Shown piece by piece: positions 27,998 to 37,981 of a DNA stretch of 64,000 bases (its first letter is position 1; each line of letters begins with the position of its first letter). The DNA comes from Blastococcus capsensis (GTDB lineage: Bacteria; Actinomycetota; Actinomycetes; Mycobacteriales; Geodermatophilaceae): NCBI RefSeq assembly GCF_030165005.1, contig NZ_JASNNW010000008.1, forward strand, positions 45,528-109,527, read 5' to 3'. Below the pieces are notes generated by a model. The model was given only the letters and a program-made list of their open reading frames with translations. It searched no databases and was not told the origin of the DNA. A program made the position numbers and the translations under genes.

Positions 27998-29114
27998 GGT
28001 GCCGGACGGCGAGCTGCGCCGCGACCTGCTCCAGCAGCGGCCCCGCCTCCGCCATGCTGCGGTCGGGATCGGCCTCGATGTCGGCGAGGGCGTAGGCGGC
28101 GTCGATCCCTGCCCCGCGCAGCTGCTCGTCGCTGAGCAGGTTCCGGCCGCACACCGCGACCACCGTGGGGACGCCGGCGTCGCGGGCCCGCCGGGCGACC
28201 CCCACCGGCGCCTTGCCGTGCAGCGTCTGCGGGTCCAGCGACCCCTCGCCGACGATGACGAGCTCGGCCTGGCGCACCTGGTCGCCGAAGTCGAGCAGGT
28301 CGAGCATCAGCTCGATCCCCGGCCGGAGCGTGGCGCCCAGGATGGCCATGGCCGCGAACCCGACACCGCCGGCGGCGCCCGCCCCGGGAGCCTCCCGGAC
28401 GTCGCGCCCGGTGGCCTCGGCGACCAGGTCGGCCAGCCGGCCCAGGTTGCGGTCCAGCCGCTCGACCTGGGTCTCGTCGGCGCCCTTCTGCGGGCCGTAG
28501 ACGGCCGCGGCCCCGGTCGGCCCGGTCAGCGGGTTGTCGACGTCGCAGGCCACGACGATCTCCGCGTCGGCCAGGGCCGGGTGCAGGCCGCCGAGGTCGA
28601 CCCGGGACAGCTGCGCGAGCGCCCCGCCGCCCGGGCCGATCTCGCGGCCGTCGGCGTCCAGCAGCCGGGCGCCCAGGGCCTGCAGCATCCCGGCGCCACC
28701 GTCGGTGCAGGCGCTGCCGCCGATGCCGACGACCACGCGGCGCGCCCCGTCGGCCAGCGCGGCTCCGATCAGCTCACCGGTACCGCGGCTGGTGGCGGTC
28801 AGCGGCGCCGGCCGGCCACCGGGCAGCCGGGACAGGCCGGACACGTCGGCCATCTCCACGACCGCGACGTCCCCCCGGCGGCCGTAGGCGGTCGGCACCG
28901 GCTCACCGGTCGGGCCCGCAGCCGTCACGGCCACCCGTTCGAAGCCGGCCGCCACGGCCGCGGCCAGGGTGCCGTCCCCGCCGTCGGCCACCGGCACCGC
29001 CCGGACGTCGAGCCCGGGCACCGCCGCGGTGAGGCCGGAGCGGACCGCCTCGGCGACCTCGGCGGCGGTCAGCGACCCCTTGAACTTGTCCGGAGCGACC
29101 AGGACGCGCGTCAT
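27975..29114 (-). CDS. glxK: Glycerate 2-kinase (GarK/GlxK family)
   Basis: This 379-residue kinase phosphorylates D-glycerate. It starts LVAPDKFKGSLTAAEVAEA, the classical family opening, with VPVADGGDGT, IGGSACTDGGAGML, GAAGGVGFA and VIVGEGSLDPQT further on. The start is ATG 29114; the longer open frame upstream belongs to the preceding gene in another phase. No clear ribosome-binding site is visible. It lies 53 bp downstream of the siderophore operon and may be read through from it, but functionally it fits better with carbon metabolism and the adjoining acid-sugar operon. Confidence 0.9.
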   Translation of the reverse strand: MTRVLVAPDKFKGSLTAAEVAEAVRSGLTAAVPGLDVRAVPVADGGDGTLAAAVAAGFERVAVTAAGPTGEPVPTAYGRRGDVAVVEMADVSGLSRLPGGRPAPLTATSRGTGELIGAALADGARRVVVGIGGSACTDGGAGMLQALGARLLDADGREIGPGGGALAQLSRVDLGGLHPALADAEIVVACDVDNPLTGPTGAAAVYGPQKGADETQVERLDRNLGRLADLVAEATGRDVREAPGAGAAGGVGFAAMAILGATLRPGIELMLDLLDFGDQVRQAELVIVGEGSLDPQTLHGKAPVGVARRARDAGVPTVVAVCGRNLLSDEQLRGAGIDAAYALADIEADPDRSMAEAGPLLEQVAAQLAVRHLSAPGRR

Positions 29115-29167
29115 GGCTGGGATCGTGCCAGCCGCCTTCCGCCGGCCACGTGGTGGCGTCGGCGGGG

Positions 29168-30514
29168 TCACCGGCGCTCGAAGCCCCGCCCCCGCTCCCA
29201 CTCGGTGACCGTCGCGCCGTAGGCGTCCCACTCGGCGCGCGCCGCGCTCACCAGGGCGTCGACGAGTCCGTCGCCGAGACCCTTCCGGGCGACCTCGCTG
29301 CCGTGCAGGAGATCGGCGGCCTCGGCCAGCGACGCCGGCAACGCCGGGGCGTCGGGCCGGGGCCGGCCCCGCACCGGGTCGGGCAGGGGCAGGTCGTTCT
29401 CGAGGCCGTGCCGGGCCGCCAGCAGCACCCCGGCCAGCGCGAGGTAGGGATCGGCGTCCCCGCCCGGCACGCGGTGCTCCAGCCGCAGCGAGGCCCCGGA
29501 CCCGACGAGCCGGAGGGCCGCCAGCCGGTTGTCCGGCCCCCACGCGACCGAGGTGGGCGCGAATGCGCCGGGCCGCAGCCGCTTGTAGGCGTTGACGGTC
29601 GGCGCGAACAGCAGGGTCAGCTCGCGCAGGCAGGCCAGCTGACCGGCCAGCATCCGGCGCAGGAGCGGGGACTCGCCGTACGGCCCGTCGCCGGCGAGGA
29701 CCGGCGCGCCGTCGGTGTCGTGCAGGCTGACGTGCAGGTGGCAGGAGTTCCCCTCGGCGGCGTCGTACTTGGGCATGAACGTCAGCGCCATGCCCTCCTG
29801 CGCGGCGATCTGCTTGGCGGCCGTCCGGTAGAACGCCGCCGCGTCGGCGGCGGCCAGCGCCTCGCCGTACCGGAAGACGATCTCGTACTGGCCGGGAGCG
29901 CACTCGCCGCGTGCGGACTCCAGCCGCAGCCCGGCCGCGACGGTCTCCCGGCGGAGCCGCCGGGTCAGCGCGTCCATCCGCTCCAGCCCCACCAGTGCGT
30001 AGTCCACGCCGGTGCGGCTGGCCGGGGTGAGCCGCGACCACCCGGCGGCTTCGGCAGCGGCGTAGGACTCGAGGAAGACCCGGAACTCCAGCTCCACGCC
30101 CGCCAGCGGGACCAGCCCGTGCCCGGCCAGTGCCTCGACCTGCCTGCGCAGCACCTGCCGCGGCGCGACCTGGACCGGTGCGCCCCCGGGGTGGCGGGCG
30201 TCGGCGAGCACCAGGACGGTGCCGGGGTCCCAGGGGAGCGGGCGCAGGGTGGCCAGGTCGGGCACGAGGACCATGTCGCCGTAGCCGGTGCCGTCGGGAT
30301 CCAGCTCGGACGACGGAGCCGTCACCGACATGTCGACGTCGGTGGTGAGCAGGTAGGTGCAGGCGCCGAACCCGTCGGCCACGGTGCTGTCCAGGAAGTG
30401 CCGGGCAGACAGCCGGGTGCCCAGGAGCCGGCCGGCGAGGTCGGGCAGCGCGAGGACGACCTCGTCGACCAGGCCGGCGTCGACCTGGCCGCGGAGCTGA
30501 TCGAAAGTCGTCAC
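29168..30514 (-). CDS. Glutamine synthetase-like amide ligase in siderophore operon
   Basis: A 448-residue member of the glutamine synthetase superfamily, closer in look to gamma-glutamyl-polyamine synthetases (PuuA/GlnA3/GlnA4) than to housekeeping GlnA. Recognisable parts are VELEFRVFLE, NSCHLHVSLHD (metal/ATP site) and VNAYKRLRPGAFAPTSVAWGPDNR. It is the last gene of the siderophore operon, its GTG overlapping the stop of the second IucA/IucC synthetase (GTGA at 30511-30514). Enzymes of this group ligate glutamate to amines; here 1,3-diaminopropane, which the operon should produce, is a plausible acceptor. No characterised siderophore pathway that I know of uses such a ligase, so its role is open. 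Confidence 0.8.
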   Translation of the reverse strand: MTTFDQLRGQVDAGLVDEVVLALPDLAGRLLGTRLSARHFLDSTVADGFGACTYLLTTDVDMSVTAPSSELDPDGTGYGDMVLVPDLATLRPLPWDPGTVLVLADARHPGGAPVQVAPRQVLRRQVEALAGHGLVPLAGVELEFRVFLESYAAAEAAGWSRLTPASRTGVDYALVGLERMDALTRRLRRETVAAGLRLESARGECAPGQYEIVFRYGEALAAADAAAFYRTAAKQIAAQEGMALTFMPKYDAAEGNSCHLHVSLHDTDGAPVLAGDGPYGESPLLRRMLAGQLACLRELTLLFAPTVNAYKRLRPGAFAPTSVAWGPDNRLAALRLVGSGASLRLEHRVPGGDADPYLALAGVLLAARHGLENDLPLPDPVRGRPRPDAPALPASLAEAADLLHGSEVARKGLGDGLVDALVSAARAEWDAYGATVTEWERGRGFERR

Positions 30515-32292
30515 GCCGGCACCCCCGCGGGCAGGGCCGCCGGGACCGGGGCGGTGGCCAGGGGGTTGGCCACGCAGCCGTGCACGACGTCGGGCGCGGC
30601 GTCGCGGTCGGCCCGGTCGTGGAACCCGCCGCCGGTGAGGTGCTCCCGGTTCAGCGCGATCCGCTCCACCTCGGGGGCGAGGAGGCCGAGATCGTCGAAG
30701 GCGTCGGCCAGGTCGGGATGGTCGGCCCGCCACGACAGCAAGGCGTCGCGGACGACGGACCAGAAGGTGTCCTCCGGGAGGCCCAGGTGCTCCTCGGCCA
30801 CGCCGGCCAGGAACCGGAAGTGCCCGGCCAGCACGGCGCTGATGATGCTGTGGGCCATCTCCTGCGCGGGCCAGCGCACCAGCACCCGGTCGGCCCGCTC
30901 CGACAGCCCCGGGTAGGCGTGGCCGGGCAGCAGCGTCACGTCCTCGGCGAAGTCCTTGACCAGGACCCGCACCGGCACGTCTCCGGTGTCGTAGACGACC
31001 ACGGTGTTCTCGCCGTGCGGGCAGAAGGCCACCCCGTGGCGGGTGAGGCAGAGCAGCAGCCCGGGCAGCAGCGCGTCGCAGAGGCGGCGCAGCCACTCCC
31101 GCGGAGCCAGCCCCGAACGGCCGACGACCTCGGTGAGCACGGCCCGGCCGGCCGGGTCCACGTGCAGCAGCGCCGCCAGCGACCGGGCCCGTTCCCCCGG
31201 CCGCAGGTGCGCGGCGACCGGCTCCCGCCAGACCGCGCCCAGCAGCTCGCGGTAGCGGTAGGGCGCGTCGTCGACCTCGTCGTAGCGGTCGTGCGCCACC
31301 ACGACGCTGGCCACCTCGCCCAGCAACCCGAGCCCGGTGGCGCGCAGCTCAGGGTCCCCGGCCGGCAGCGTCGCCAGCCATGCGCTCACGTCCGGGGCGG
31401 CCGCGGTCGCGCGGGTCCCGAGGCCCCGCCACACCAGGGTGTTGCGCATCAGCAGCGGCGTCTTGACGTCCCGGTGCCCGGGGGCGACCAGCGTCCGCAC
31501 GGACTGGACCGGCCGGTAGTCCACCGGCCCCTTCCCGAGCGGCACCAGCCGCCGGTCGGCCAGGTAGCCGGCGAACAGGGTCCGGACGACGGTCTCGTCC
31601 TGGTAGGGGTGGACGGGCAGCCACACGTAGGCCGCGGGGTCGGTGACCTGGCCGGCGAGCGTCGCGGCGAACCGCTCCCGGGTGACCGGGTCGAGTTCCT
31701 CGGCCAGCAGCCGCTGCTGGTCGAGTCCCGGGACGCCCTGGTACGCGGCGACCGACCGGTGCGCGGCGTACCAGCGCAGCGCCACGGTGCCCCGCGCCTC
31801 GGGGGCGTAGCGGTCGAGGTCCGCGGCGTCGAAGCCCAGGCGGCCCTTGTTGAGGACCAGCACCGGGTGGCCGGTCAGGTGCTGCTCCAGCTCGGCGTAG
31901 GGCAGGTCGGCCAGCTCGCCGGCCGGCCGGCCCTCGGCCAGCAGGCGGGCCTCGGCCGCCTGCGTGGCGGTCAGCTCCCGCACCACCTCGGCCGTGGTCG
32001 GGCCGTCGAAGCCCAGCACGGAGCGGGCGTCGAGGACCAGGCGGACCGGGTCGACGGCGGGCTCGTCGCCGCGGGAGACGCCGGCGGGGTCCACCCGCCA
32101 CGTCCCGAAGCCGCCCCGGCGGGCGCGGAACCGGTACACCGGCGCGTCGGGCAGCTCGAGCCGCCAGCCTCCCGGGCCGTCGGGGACGGGGACGAACAAC
32201 TCCTCGTAGGAGAGCTCGGACAGCGCCTTGGCGACCAGCAGCCGGCCCGCGTCCTGCCAGGTCGAGGTGGTCACGTCAGGGGATTGGTTCAT
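30511..32292 (-). CDS. NRPS-independent siderophore synthetase (IucA/IucC family), second copy
   Basis: This 593-residue ATP-dependent synthetase joins a citrate carboxyl to an amine or hydroxylamine. Family motifs: GHPVLVLNKGRLGF, LPVHPYQDE, KTPLLMRNTLVWRGLGTRA and FCPHGENTVVVYDTGDVPVRVLVKDF. It is the distal of two synthetases and would be expected to finish the citrate diamide (RhbF/IucC-like position). ATG 32292 is chosen because GGAGG lies 6 nt upstream, giving a 17-nt overlap with the transporter gene; a GTG 6 codons further in is weaker. Confidence 0.92.
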   Translation of the reverse strand: MNQSPDVTTSTWQDAGRLLVAKALSELSYEELFVPVPDGPGGWRLELPDAPVYRFRARRGGFGTWRVDPAGVSRGDEPAVDPVRLVLDARSVLGFDGPTTAEVVRELTATQAAEARLLAEGRPAGELADLPYAELEQHLTGHPVLVLNKGRLGFDAADLDRYAPEARGTVALRWYAAHRSVAAYQGVPGLDQQRLLAEELDPVTRERFAATLAGQVTDPAAYVWLPVHPYQDETVVRTLFAGYLADRRLVPLGKGPVDYRPVQSVRTLVAPGHRDVKTPLLMRNTLVWRGLGTRATAAAPDVSAWLATLPAGDPELRATGLGLLGEVASVVVAHDRYDEVDDAPYRYRELLGAVWREPVAAHLRPGERARSLAALLHVDPAGRAVLTEVVGRSGLAPREWLRRLCDALLPGLLLCLTRHGVAFCPHGENTVVVYDTGDVPVRVLVKDFAEDVTLLPGHAYPGLSERADRVLVRWPAQEMAHSIISAVLAGHFRFLAGVAEEHLGLPEDTFWSVVRDALLSWRADHPDLADAFDDLGLLAPEVERIALNREHLTGGGFHDRADRDAAPDVVHGCVANPLATAPVPAALPAGVPA

Positions 32293-33598
32293 CGCGGACC
32301 TCCGGAACGGGGGTGGGTACGAGGACGGCCGGGGTCGGCGCGCCGGGGACGGCGGAGGGGACGGCGGCACCGGGGGCGTTCGGCGGGGCGGCCGCGGTGG
32401 CCACCGAGCGGAGCGTGGCGAGCGCGGCCACGGCCACCAGCAACGCGGTCGCCACCACCAGCGGCCCGGGCAGCGCGGCCGCCGCCGCGGTGGTCGCCAG
32501 CACCGGGGCGGCCAGCAGCGCGCCCGAGCGCGCGGTCTCCACCGCGGCGAAGCCGGGACCGGCGGTGCCCACGGCCGCGAACACCCGCACGTCGACCGCC
32601 ACCGCCAGCAGCCCCAGGCCGAGGCCGAAGACGACGCGGCCGGTGGCGAGCGCGGGCAGCGAGCCGGCCCCGGAGAGCGCGCCGACGGCCTGCAGCGCCA
32701 GCCCGGCGCCGGCCACCAGCGCGCTGCCCGGCAGCAGCCGGGGCCCCGACCATCGGCTCAGCGGCCGGGCCACGGGCAGGACCGCCAGCGCGGCGAGCGC
32801 CGGCAGCAGGAACAGGACGGCGGCCGCGGTCAGCGACCCCCCGCCGCGGAGCACCAGCTCGGTGAAGAAGGGGCGCGGGACGGCGATGCCCAGGTCGACG
32901 AGGACGGCGACGGCGGCCACGGCGGCGAGCGCGCCCGCCCGCAGCCGCCGTCGGGGAACGCCGCCGTCCGGAGCCGGTCCGGCGGCGTCCTCGCCCGCCG
33001 GTCCGGGCACCGCGGCAGGAACCGCCGGGGCCTCCGCAGGCCGCCGTCCGGTCACCGCCCGCCAGACGCCGACGGCGAGCGCGACGTCGGCGACGGCGAA
33101 GGCCGCCAGCCCGAGCCGGGGCTCCGGCAGCGCGAGGACCCCGGCACCCACCGGCGTGGCGAGCACGGCTGCGGCGTGGAAGACCGCCGCGTAGACGATC
33201 ACTCCCGACAGCCGATCACCGGGCCGGCCCCGGTCGGCGACGGCCACGAGCGCCGGATAGGCCAGGACCATCGAGCTCCCCGTGGCGACCGAGCCGGCGG
33301 ACAGGGCGGCGAAGGCGGGGAACGAGGGGGCCAGCGCGAGCGCGAGGTCGAACACCGCCGAGCCGAGGAGCCCGGCCACGATCAGGTGCGGCAGGGGCCA
33401 TCGGCGGGCGGCCAGCCCCCACAGCGGCAGGGCCAGCAGCCCGGCGGTCCGGCAGACGGCGAGGTAGGTGCCGGTCGCGGACAGGTCCGCGATGCCGAAC
33501 AGGTCGCGCAGGAGCCTGGGCCAGTACGGCGTCAGGGCGGTCTCGGCCACCAGTTGGAGGGCGACGACGAGCGCCAGGACCGGGCGGGCGGCCCTCAC
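32276..33598 (-). CDS. MFS transporter, probable siderophore exporter
   Basis: A 440-residue membrane protein with about 12 hydrophobic segments split into two halves by a Pro/Ala-rich central loop (residues ~190-215), the layout of major facilitator transporters. The TGTYLAVCRTAGLLALPLWG region corresponds to the motif-A end of the first half. Its position between the N-hydroxylase and the second synthetase, with GTGA overlap to the former, argues for export of the finished siderophore. The C-terminal ~45 residues are low-complexity Ala/Pro/Val. Substrate assignment is inferred from context. Confidence 0.82.
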   Translation of the reverse strand: MRAARPVLALVVALQLVAETALTPYWPRLLRDLFGIADLSATGTYLAVCRTAGLLALPLWGLAARRWPLPHLIVAGLLGSAVFDLALALAPSFPAFAALSAGSVATGSSMVLAYPALVAVADRGRPGDRLSGVIVYAAVFHAAAVLATPVGAGVLALPEPRLGLAAFAVADVALAVGVWRAVTGRRPAEAPAVPAAVPGPAGEDAAGPAPDGGVPRRRLRAGALAAVAAVAVLVDLGIAVPRPFFTELVLRGGGSLTAAAVLFLLPALAALAVLPVARPLSRWSGPRLLPGSALVAGAGLALQAVGALSGAGSLPALATGRVVFGLGLGLLAVAVDVRVFAAVGTAGPGFAAVETARSGALLAAPVLATTAAAAALPGPLVVATALLVAVAALATLRSVATAAAPPNAPGAAVPSAVPGAPTPAVLVPTPVPEVRDEPIP

Positions 33599-34875
33599 GG
33601 CGCGCCGAAGGTGGTGAACGCGCCCTGCTGCGGCTCCTCCACCAGGGGTCGGCCGGTGATCGCCCCGAGGATGGTGGCGCTGCGCCAGGCACCCAGGCCC
33701 AGGTCGGGCGCGCCGACGCCGTGCGTGTGCGTCTCGGCGTTCTGCACGTAGAGCGCCCCGGAGCAGCGCAGGGCCACGCGGTGGTCGGCACCGATCCGGT
33801 AGCGGCCCTGCTCGTCGAGGTCGAGCACCGGTAGCAGCGGGTCGAGCAGTGCCGGCCGGCGGGCGGCGTGGCCGGTCGCCAGCACCACGCCCCCGGTCGG
33901 CACGGAGAAGGTGCGGTCCTGCTGCACCTGCCGGCACTCCAGGACGTAGCCGTCCCCCTCGGAGCGGGCGGCCTCGACGGCGACGGCCGGCTGCAGCACC
34001 GCGTCGACCCGGCGTCCGCCGACGGTGCGCTCGTAGAGCAGGTCGTAGATCTCGGCGATCGTCGTCGTGCTGATGCCCTTGTACAGCTGCCACTGCGCCG
34101 GCAGCAGCGCGTCCCGCGTGGGCTGCGGAAGGCCGTGGAAGTAGCCGGTGTAGTCGGGGGTGAAGTGCTCCAGCCCCAGCTTGGAGTACTCCATGGGCGC
34201 GAAGGCCGGCGTCCGGGTCAGCCAGCGCAGCGACGTCCCGGTCTCCGGCTGGGCCCGCAGCAGGTCGAGGAACACCTCCGCACCCGACTGCCCGGAGCCG
34301 ACGACGGTCACCGAGGCGGCCTCGTGCAGCGCCGGGCGGGCGTCGAGGTACTGCGCGGCGTGGACGACCCGCTTGCCCAGCAGGTCCTCGAACGGCGCCG
34401 GGACGACGGGCTCGGTGCCCACGCCGAGGACGACGCTGCGGGCCCGCAGGGTGCGGCGGTCCCGGGTCGTGGTGTCGGTGACCGTCGCGACGAAGGCGTC
34501 GCCGTCCCAGGCGAGGGCGTCCACGCGCTGCCCGAACCGGCAGCTGGGCAGCGACTCCGCCACCCAGCGCAGGTAGTCGTCGTACTCGGACCGGGGGACC
34601 TGGAACCGTTCGGCCAGGTAGAAGCGGAACAGCCGGCCACGGGTCTTGAGGTAGGCGAGGTAGGACCAGCGGCTGGTCGGGTCGACCAGGGTGACGAGGT
34701 CGGCCAGGAAGGGCACCTGGAGCGTCGCACCCTCCAGCAGCAGCCCGGGGTGCCAGGACAGCCCCGGCCGCTGGTCGAGGAAGACGGCGTCCAGGTCGTT
34801 GACGCCGTCGGCGAGGGCGGCCAGGGACAGCCCGAAGGGCCCGAGGCCGATCCCGAGCAGGTCGTGGGTCCTCAC
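33595..34875 (-). CDS. Amine N-hydroxylase (IucD/RhbE/SidA family)
   Basis: This 426-residue FAD/NADPH N-monooxygenase makes the hydroxylamine needed for hydroxamate iron ligands. The FAD motif GIGLGPFGLSLAA is at residues 8-20. LSWHPGLLLEGATLQVPFLADLV-type sequence follows, then the NADPH motif VVGSGQSGAEVF and the late VVLATGH motif. In rhizobactin 1021/schizokinen pathways the homologue hydroxylates 1,3-diaminopropane, and the upstream dat and ddc genes would supply that amine. GTG start 34875 overlaps the preceding stop. Confidence 0.9.
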   Translation of the reverse strand: MRTHDLLGIGLGPFGLSLAALADGVNDLDAVFLDQRPGLSWHPGLLLEGATLQVPFLADLVTLVDPTSRWSYLAYLKTRGRLFRFYLAERFQVPRSEYDDYLRWVAESLPSCRFGQRVDALAWDGDAFVATVTDTTTRDRRTLRARSVVLGVGTEPVVPAPFEDLLGKRVVHAAQYLDARPALHEAASVTVVGSGQSGAEVFLDLLRAQPETGTSLRWLTRTPAFAPMEYSKLGLEHFTPDYTGYFHGLPQPTRDALLPAQWQLYKGISTTTIAEIYDLLYERTVGGRRVDAVLQPAVAVEAARSEGDGYVLECRQVQQDRTFSVPTGGVVLATGHAARRPALLDPLLPVLDLDEQGRYRIGADHRVALRCSGALYVQNAETHTHGVGAPDLGLGAWRSATILGAITGRPLVEEPQQGAFTTFGAP

Positions 34876-36578
34876 CTGCGCACCTCACGCAGCGGGTTGG
34901 GGATCTGCACGTACACGGACTGGGCGGCGACCGGGCCCTCCAGCTCGTCCCGGCCGTCGATGCCGGTGAGCAGGTTGGCCTTGACCGGCAGCCGGTCGGC
35001 CTCCAGCAGCAGCGCGGCGGCCGGGGAGGGGTCGGGGCCGGCCAGCTGCCGGTGCAGCACGTCGGCGAGCACGCCGAGCAGGTCCAGCTCGTCGGCCAGC
35101 CCCGCCCCTGCCAGCGCGGCGGCGCAGCCGAGCAGGTTGTTGACCCCGAGGTAGTACACGACCCGGTCGGTGACCAGCTCGTCGTCGAAGACGAGGCCGG
35201 AGTGCTGCCCGATCCCGGGCAGCAGGGCCTCCAGCCGTGGCACGCGGGAGGCGGCGGCGTACCAGCCCTGGTTGTCGCGGTACCAGCCGCGGTCGGGCAG
35301 GCCGTCGTCGTCCAGCCCGACGAGCACGTTCTGCAGGTGGGCCTCCAGGCCGATGCCGTAGCGGCCGTGCAGCCACAGCAGGGGCGTCGCGACGGCGTCG
35401 AGCCACCGCCGGTACCACCGGGCCGCGGCCTGGGGCACCGTCAGGCCGGTCCGCTCGGCGACCCGGTGCACCAGGTCGGCGGCCGGCGGGCGGCCCCGGT
35501 CGGGGCGCGCGTCGAGGAGCGCCCCGGCGCACGCCACCCGGTCCGCCGGCCGGAACGGCTGGTCACGGATCACCGTGTCCAGCCCGATCGGCCCGCCGGG
35601 CCCGTCGACTCCCACCCAGGCCGGGTCACGGACCAGCCCGAAGCAGGGGTGCGCGGCGACCAGCGCGGCGCCGAGGCCGGCGTCGACCAGCTCGGCGGTG
35701 CGGACGCCGAGCCGCAGCTCGCCGCGCAGGTTCTCCCGGCGGCTGTTCGTGACCCGCAGTCCGAGGCTCAACTTGAGCATCACGGGCGCGTCCGGGTGGG
35801 CGACGGTGCGCAGGGAGGAGGTGGCCCACCACGGGGGCCCCGCGGGGCCGAGGTCCACCAGGTCGCCGCGTTCCAGCAGGGCCGCCGCCCCGGGGCGTGC
35901 CGCCAGCCGGGCCGCCTGCCACGGGTGGGCCGGGACCGGGACGAAGCCCGCCGGTACCGCGAGGTTCCCGGCCAGCCCGCGGAGCAGGGTGGGGACGTCG
36001 CCGGTGGCGCTGCCGGTCGCGACGACCGCCCGCCGGGCGGCGAACCAGTGCAGCGGGAAGCGGCCCCGCGCCTCGGGCGCGTAGGTGACGTCCTCGGCGT
36101 CGGGCAGGCCGTCGTGGCTCTTGGTCATCGGGTGCCAGGGGTGCCCGGCGAGCAGCCCCTGCTCGGCGGTCAGCCACCGGGGCAGTCCGGCCGGCGGCCC
36201 GGGTTCTGCGGCCCGCAGCGCCGCGTAGCCCGCGGCCCGGCCGGCCGACTCGGTGATCCGGGCGCGGGCGTCCTCGGCGTGACCGGCGGGCAGCCCGGCG
36301 CGGGCCGTGGCCTCGGCGGTGAACCAGCCCGCGACGGCGTCGACGTCGAGGATCGCGCCGTCGGGCGTGGTGACCGCGCCCAGGTCGTGCCGGCCGCTGG
36401 GGGAGCGGCGGACGACGTCCACCACGAGGGCCCGTCCGGTGGCCGGGAGGTCCACGCGCACGGGGCCGGGGCCGGGCACCGGGGCGCCGGTCTCCCGCAG
36501 CCAGCAGCGCACCAGCACGTCGAGAGCCTCGGCCCTGGCCTGCCGGGCGGGGGAGGGAAGGGGCGGGGCGGCGGTCAT
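34872..36578 (-). CDS. NRPS-independent siderophore synthetase (IucA/IucC family), first copy
   Basis: This 568-residue synthetase of the IucA/IucC superfamily shows GHPWHPMTKSHDGL, FVPVPAHPWQ, MLKLSLGLRVTNSRRE and YGIGLEAHLQNVLV (ATP and citrate binding regions). The HPWHPMTK form resembles the AcsD/RhbC side of the family, which acts first on free citrate. It shares only the motif skeleton with the second synthetase in this operon, so the two are not a recent duplication. Start is ATG 36578 overlapping the ddc stop (ATGA). Confidence 0.92.
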   Translation of the reverse strand: MTAAPPLPSPARQARAEALDVLVRCWLRETGAPVPGPGPVRVDLPATGRALVVDVVRRSPSGRHDLGAVTTPDGAILDVDAVAGWFTAEATARAGLPAGHAEDARARITESAGRAAGYAALRAAEPGPPAGLPRWLTAEQGLLAGHPWHPMTKSHDGLPDAEDVTYAPEARGRFPLHWFAARRAVVATGSATGDVPTLLRGLAGNLAVPAGFVPVPAHPWQAARLAARPGAAALLERGDLVDLGPAGPPWWATSSLRTVAHPDAPVMLKLSLGLRVTNSRRENLRGELRLGVRTAELVDAGLGAALVAAHPCFGLVRDPAWVGVDGPGGPIGLDTVIRDQPFRPADRVACAGALLDARPDRGRPPAADLVHRVAERTGLTVPQAAARWYRRWLDAVATPLLWLHGRYGIGLEAHLQNVLVGLDDDGLPDRGWYRDNQGWYAAASRVPRLEALLPGIGQHSGLVFDDELVTDRVVYYLGVNNLLGCAAALAGAGLADELDLLGVLADVLHRQLAGPDPSPAAALLLEADRLPVKANLLTGIDGRDELEGPVAAQSVYVQIPNPLREVRR

Positions 36579-37981
36579 GCGGCCTCCTCGGCGGAGCCGG
36601 CGGCGAGGACCAGGTCGATCAGCGCGTCGACGTCGGCCGGTGTGGCCGCCGGGTTGAGCAGGGTGAGCTTGAGGTGCACCCGGCCGTCGAGCTCGGTCCG
36701 CCCCACGACCGCGCGCCCCTCCCGCAGCAGCCGGCGGCGAACGGCGGCGTTCAGTGCGTCGCCGCCGCGGTGGCGGAACACCACGGTGCTGAGCACCGGG
36801 GTCGCGGCGAGCTCCAGCCGGGGCTCCTGCAGCACCCGCGCCGCGGCGTACGCCGCGAGGTCGCAGCAGGCATCCACCATGGCACCGAGCCCGGCCCGCC
36901 CGAGGGCCCGCAGCGTGACGGCGATCTTCAGGACGTCGGCGCGGCGGGTGGTGCGCAGCGACCGGCCGAGCAGGCTGGTGTACCCGGCCGCCTCGTCGTC
37001 CGCCGGGTTGAGGTAGGCCGCCCGCCGGTCGAGCGGGGCGAACGCGGCCACCTCCCGGGTGAGCAGCACCCCCGCGGCGGCCGGCTGCCAGCCGAACTTG
37101 TGCAGGTCCAGCGAGACGCTGTCGGCCTGGTCGAGGCCGGTCAGCAGGTACCTGCGACGGTCGGAGAACAGCAGTCCACCACCGTAGGCGGCGTCCACGT
37201 GCAGCCAGCCCCCGTGGGCGCGGACCAGCTCGGCCACGGCCGGGAGCGGGTCGATGGACCCCAGATCCGTGGTGCCGGCCGTGGCCACCACGACCGGGCG
37301 CTCGCCCGCCGGTGCGCCGTGGAGCAGGGCGGCCAGCGCGGTGGGGTCCATGGCGTGGCCATCGCCCACCGGGACGGGGACGACGGCCGGCAGGCCCAGC
37401 AGGTGGGCCGCCCGCTCGACGGAGAAGTGCGCGGCGGCGCCGGCGTACAGGCGGACCGGTCCGGGTGCCGCGTCGCGCGCCAGGAGGAGCGCGGTGTAGG
37501 TCGACCCCGTCCCGCCGGTGGTCATCACCCCACCCCCGCCCGGAAGGCCGGCGAGCTCGCCCAGTGCGGCGACCACCCGCTCCTCGAGCACCGTGGCGGC
37601 GGGGGCCTGGTCCCAGCTGTCCAGGGACTGGTTGAGCGCACTCGCGGCGAGGTCGGCAGCCACCGCGACGGGCAGCGGGGGGCAGTGCAGGTGGGCCGCG
37701 CACGCGGGATCTGCCGGGTCCGCGGCGCCGGCGGCGACCGCGGCGACCAGGCCCGAGAGCGCGGCCCGGTCGCCGATCCCCAGCGGCGGCAGGACGCCGC
37801 CGGCCAGGGCGGCGTCGACGTCGGCGGCCACCTGCCGGGGACCCCCGGCCGGGACGGGGCCGCCGCGCGCCGCCCGCCCGGCGGCGAGCGCGTCGAGGGA
37901 GAGGGCCACCAGGTCGGCCAGCCCCTGGTCCGCGGGGCCGGCGAGAGCGGTCGGCAGGGGGGTGGGGAGCGCGGTCGTCAT
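36575..37981 (-). CDS. ddc: L-2,4-diaminobutyrate decarboxylase
   Basis: A 468-residue PLP-dependent group II decarboxylase. The PLP lysine is in SLDLHKFGWQP; TTGGTGSTYTALLLARD and HVDAAYGGGLL are further family landmarks. Coupled to a diaminobutyrate aminotransferase, it most likely forms 1,3-diaminopropane from L-2,4-diaminobutyrate (RhbB-like). ATG 37981 overlaps the aminotransferase stop by 4 nt. Confidence 0.88.
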   Translation of the reverse strand: MTTALPTPLPTALAGPADQGLADLVALSLDALAAGRAARGGPVPAGGPRQVAADVDAALAGGVLPPLGIGDRAALSGLVAAVAAGAADPADPACAAHLHCPPLPVAVAADLAASALNQSLDSWDQAPAATVLEERVVAALGELAGLPGGGGVMTTGGTGSTYTALLLARDAAPGPVRLYAGAAAHFSVERAAHLLGLPAVVPVPVGDGHAMDPTALAALLHGAPAGERPVVVATAGTTDLGSIDPLPAVAELVRAHGGWLHVDAAYGGGLLFSDRRRYLLTGLDQADSVSLDLHKFGWQPAAAGVLLTREVAAFAPLDRRAAYLNPADDEAAGYTSLLGRSLRTTRRADVLKIAVTLRALGRAGLGAMVDACCDLAAYAAARVLQEPRLELAATPVLSTVVFRHRGGDALNAAVRRRLLREGRAVVGRTELDGRVHLKLTLLNPAATPADVDALIDLVLAAGSAEEAA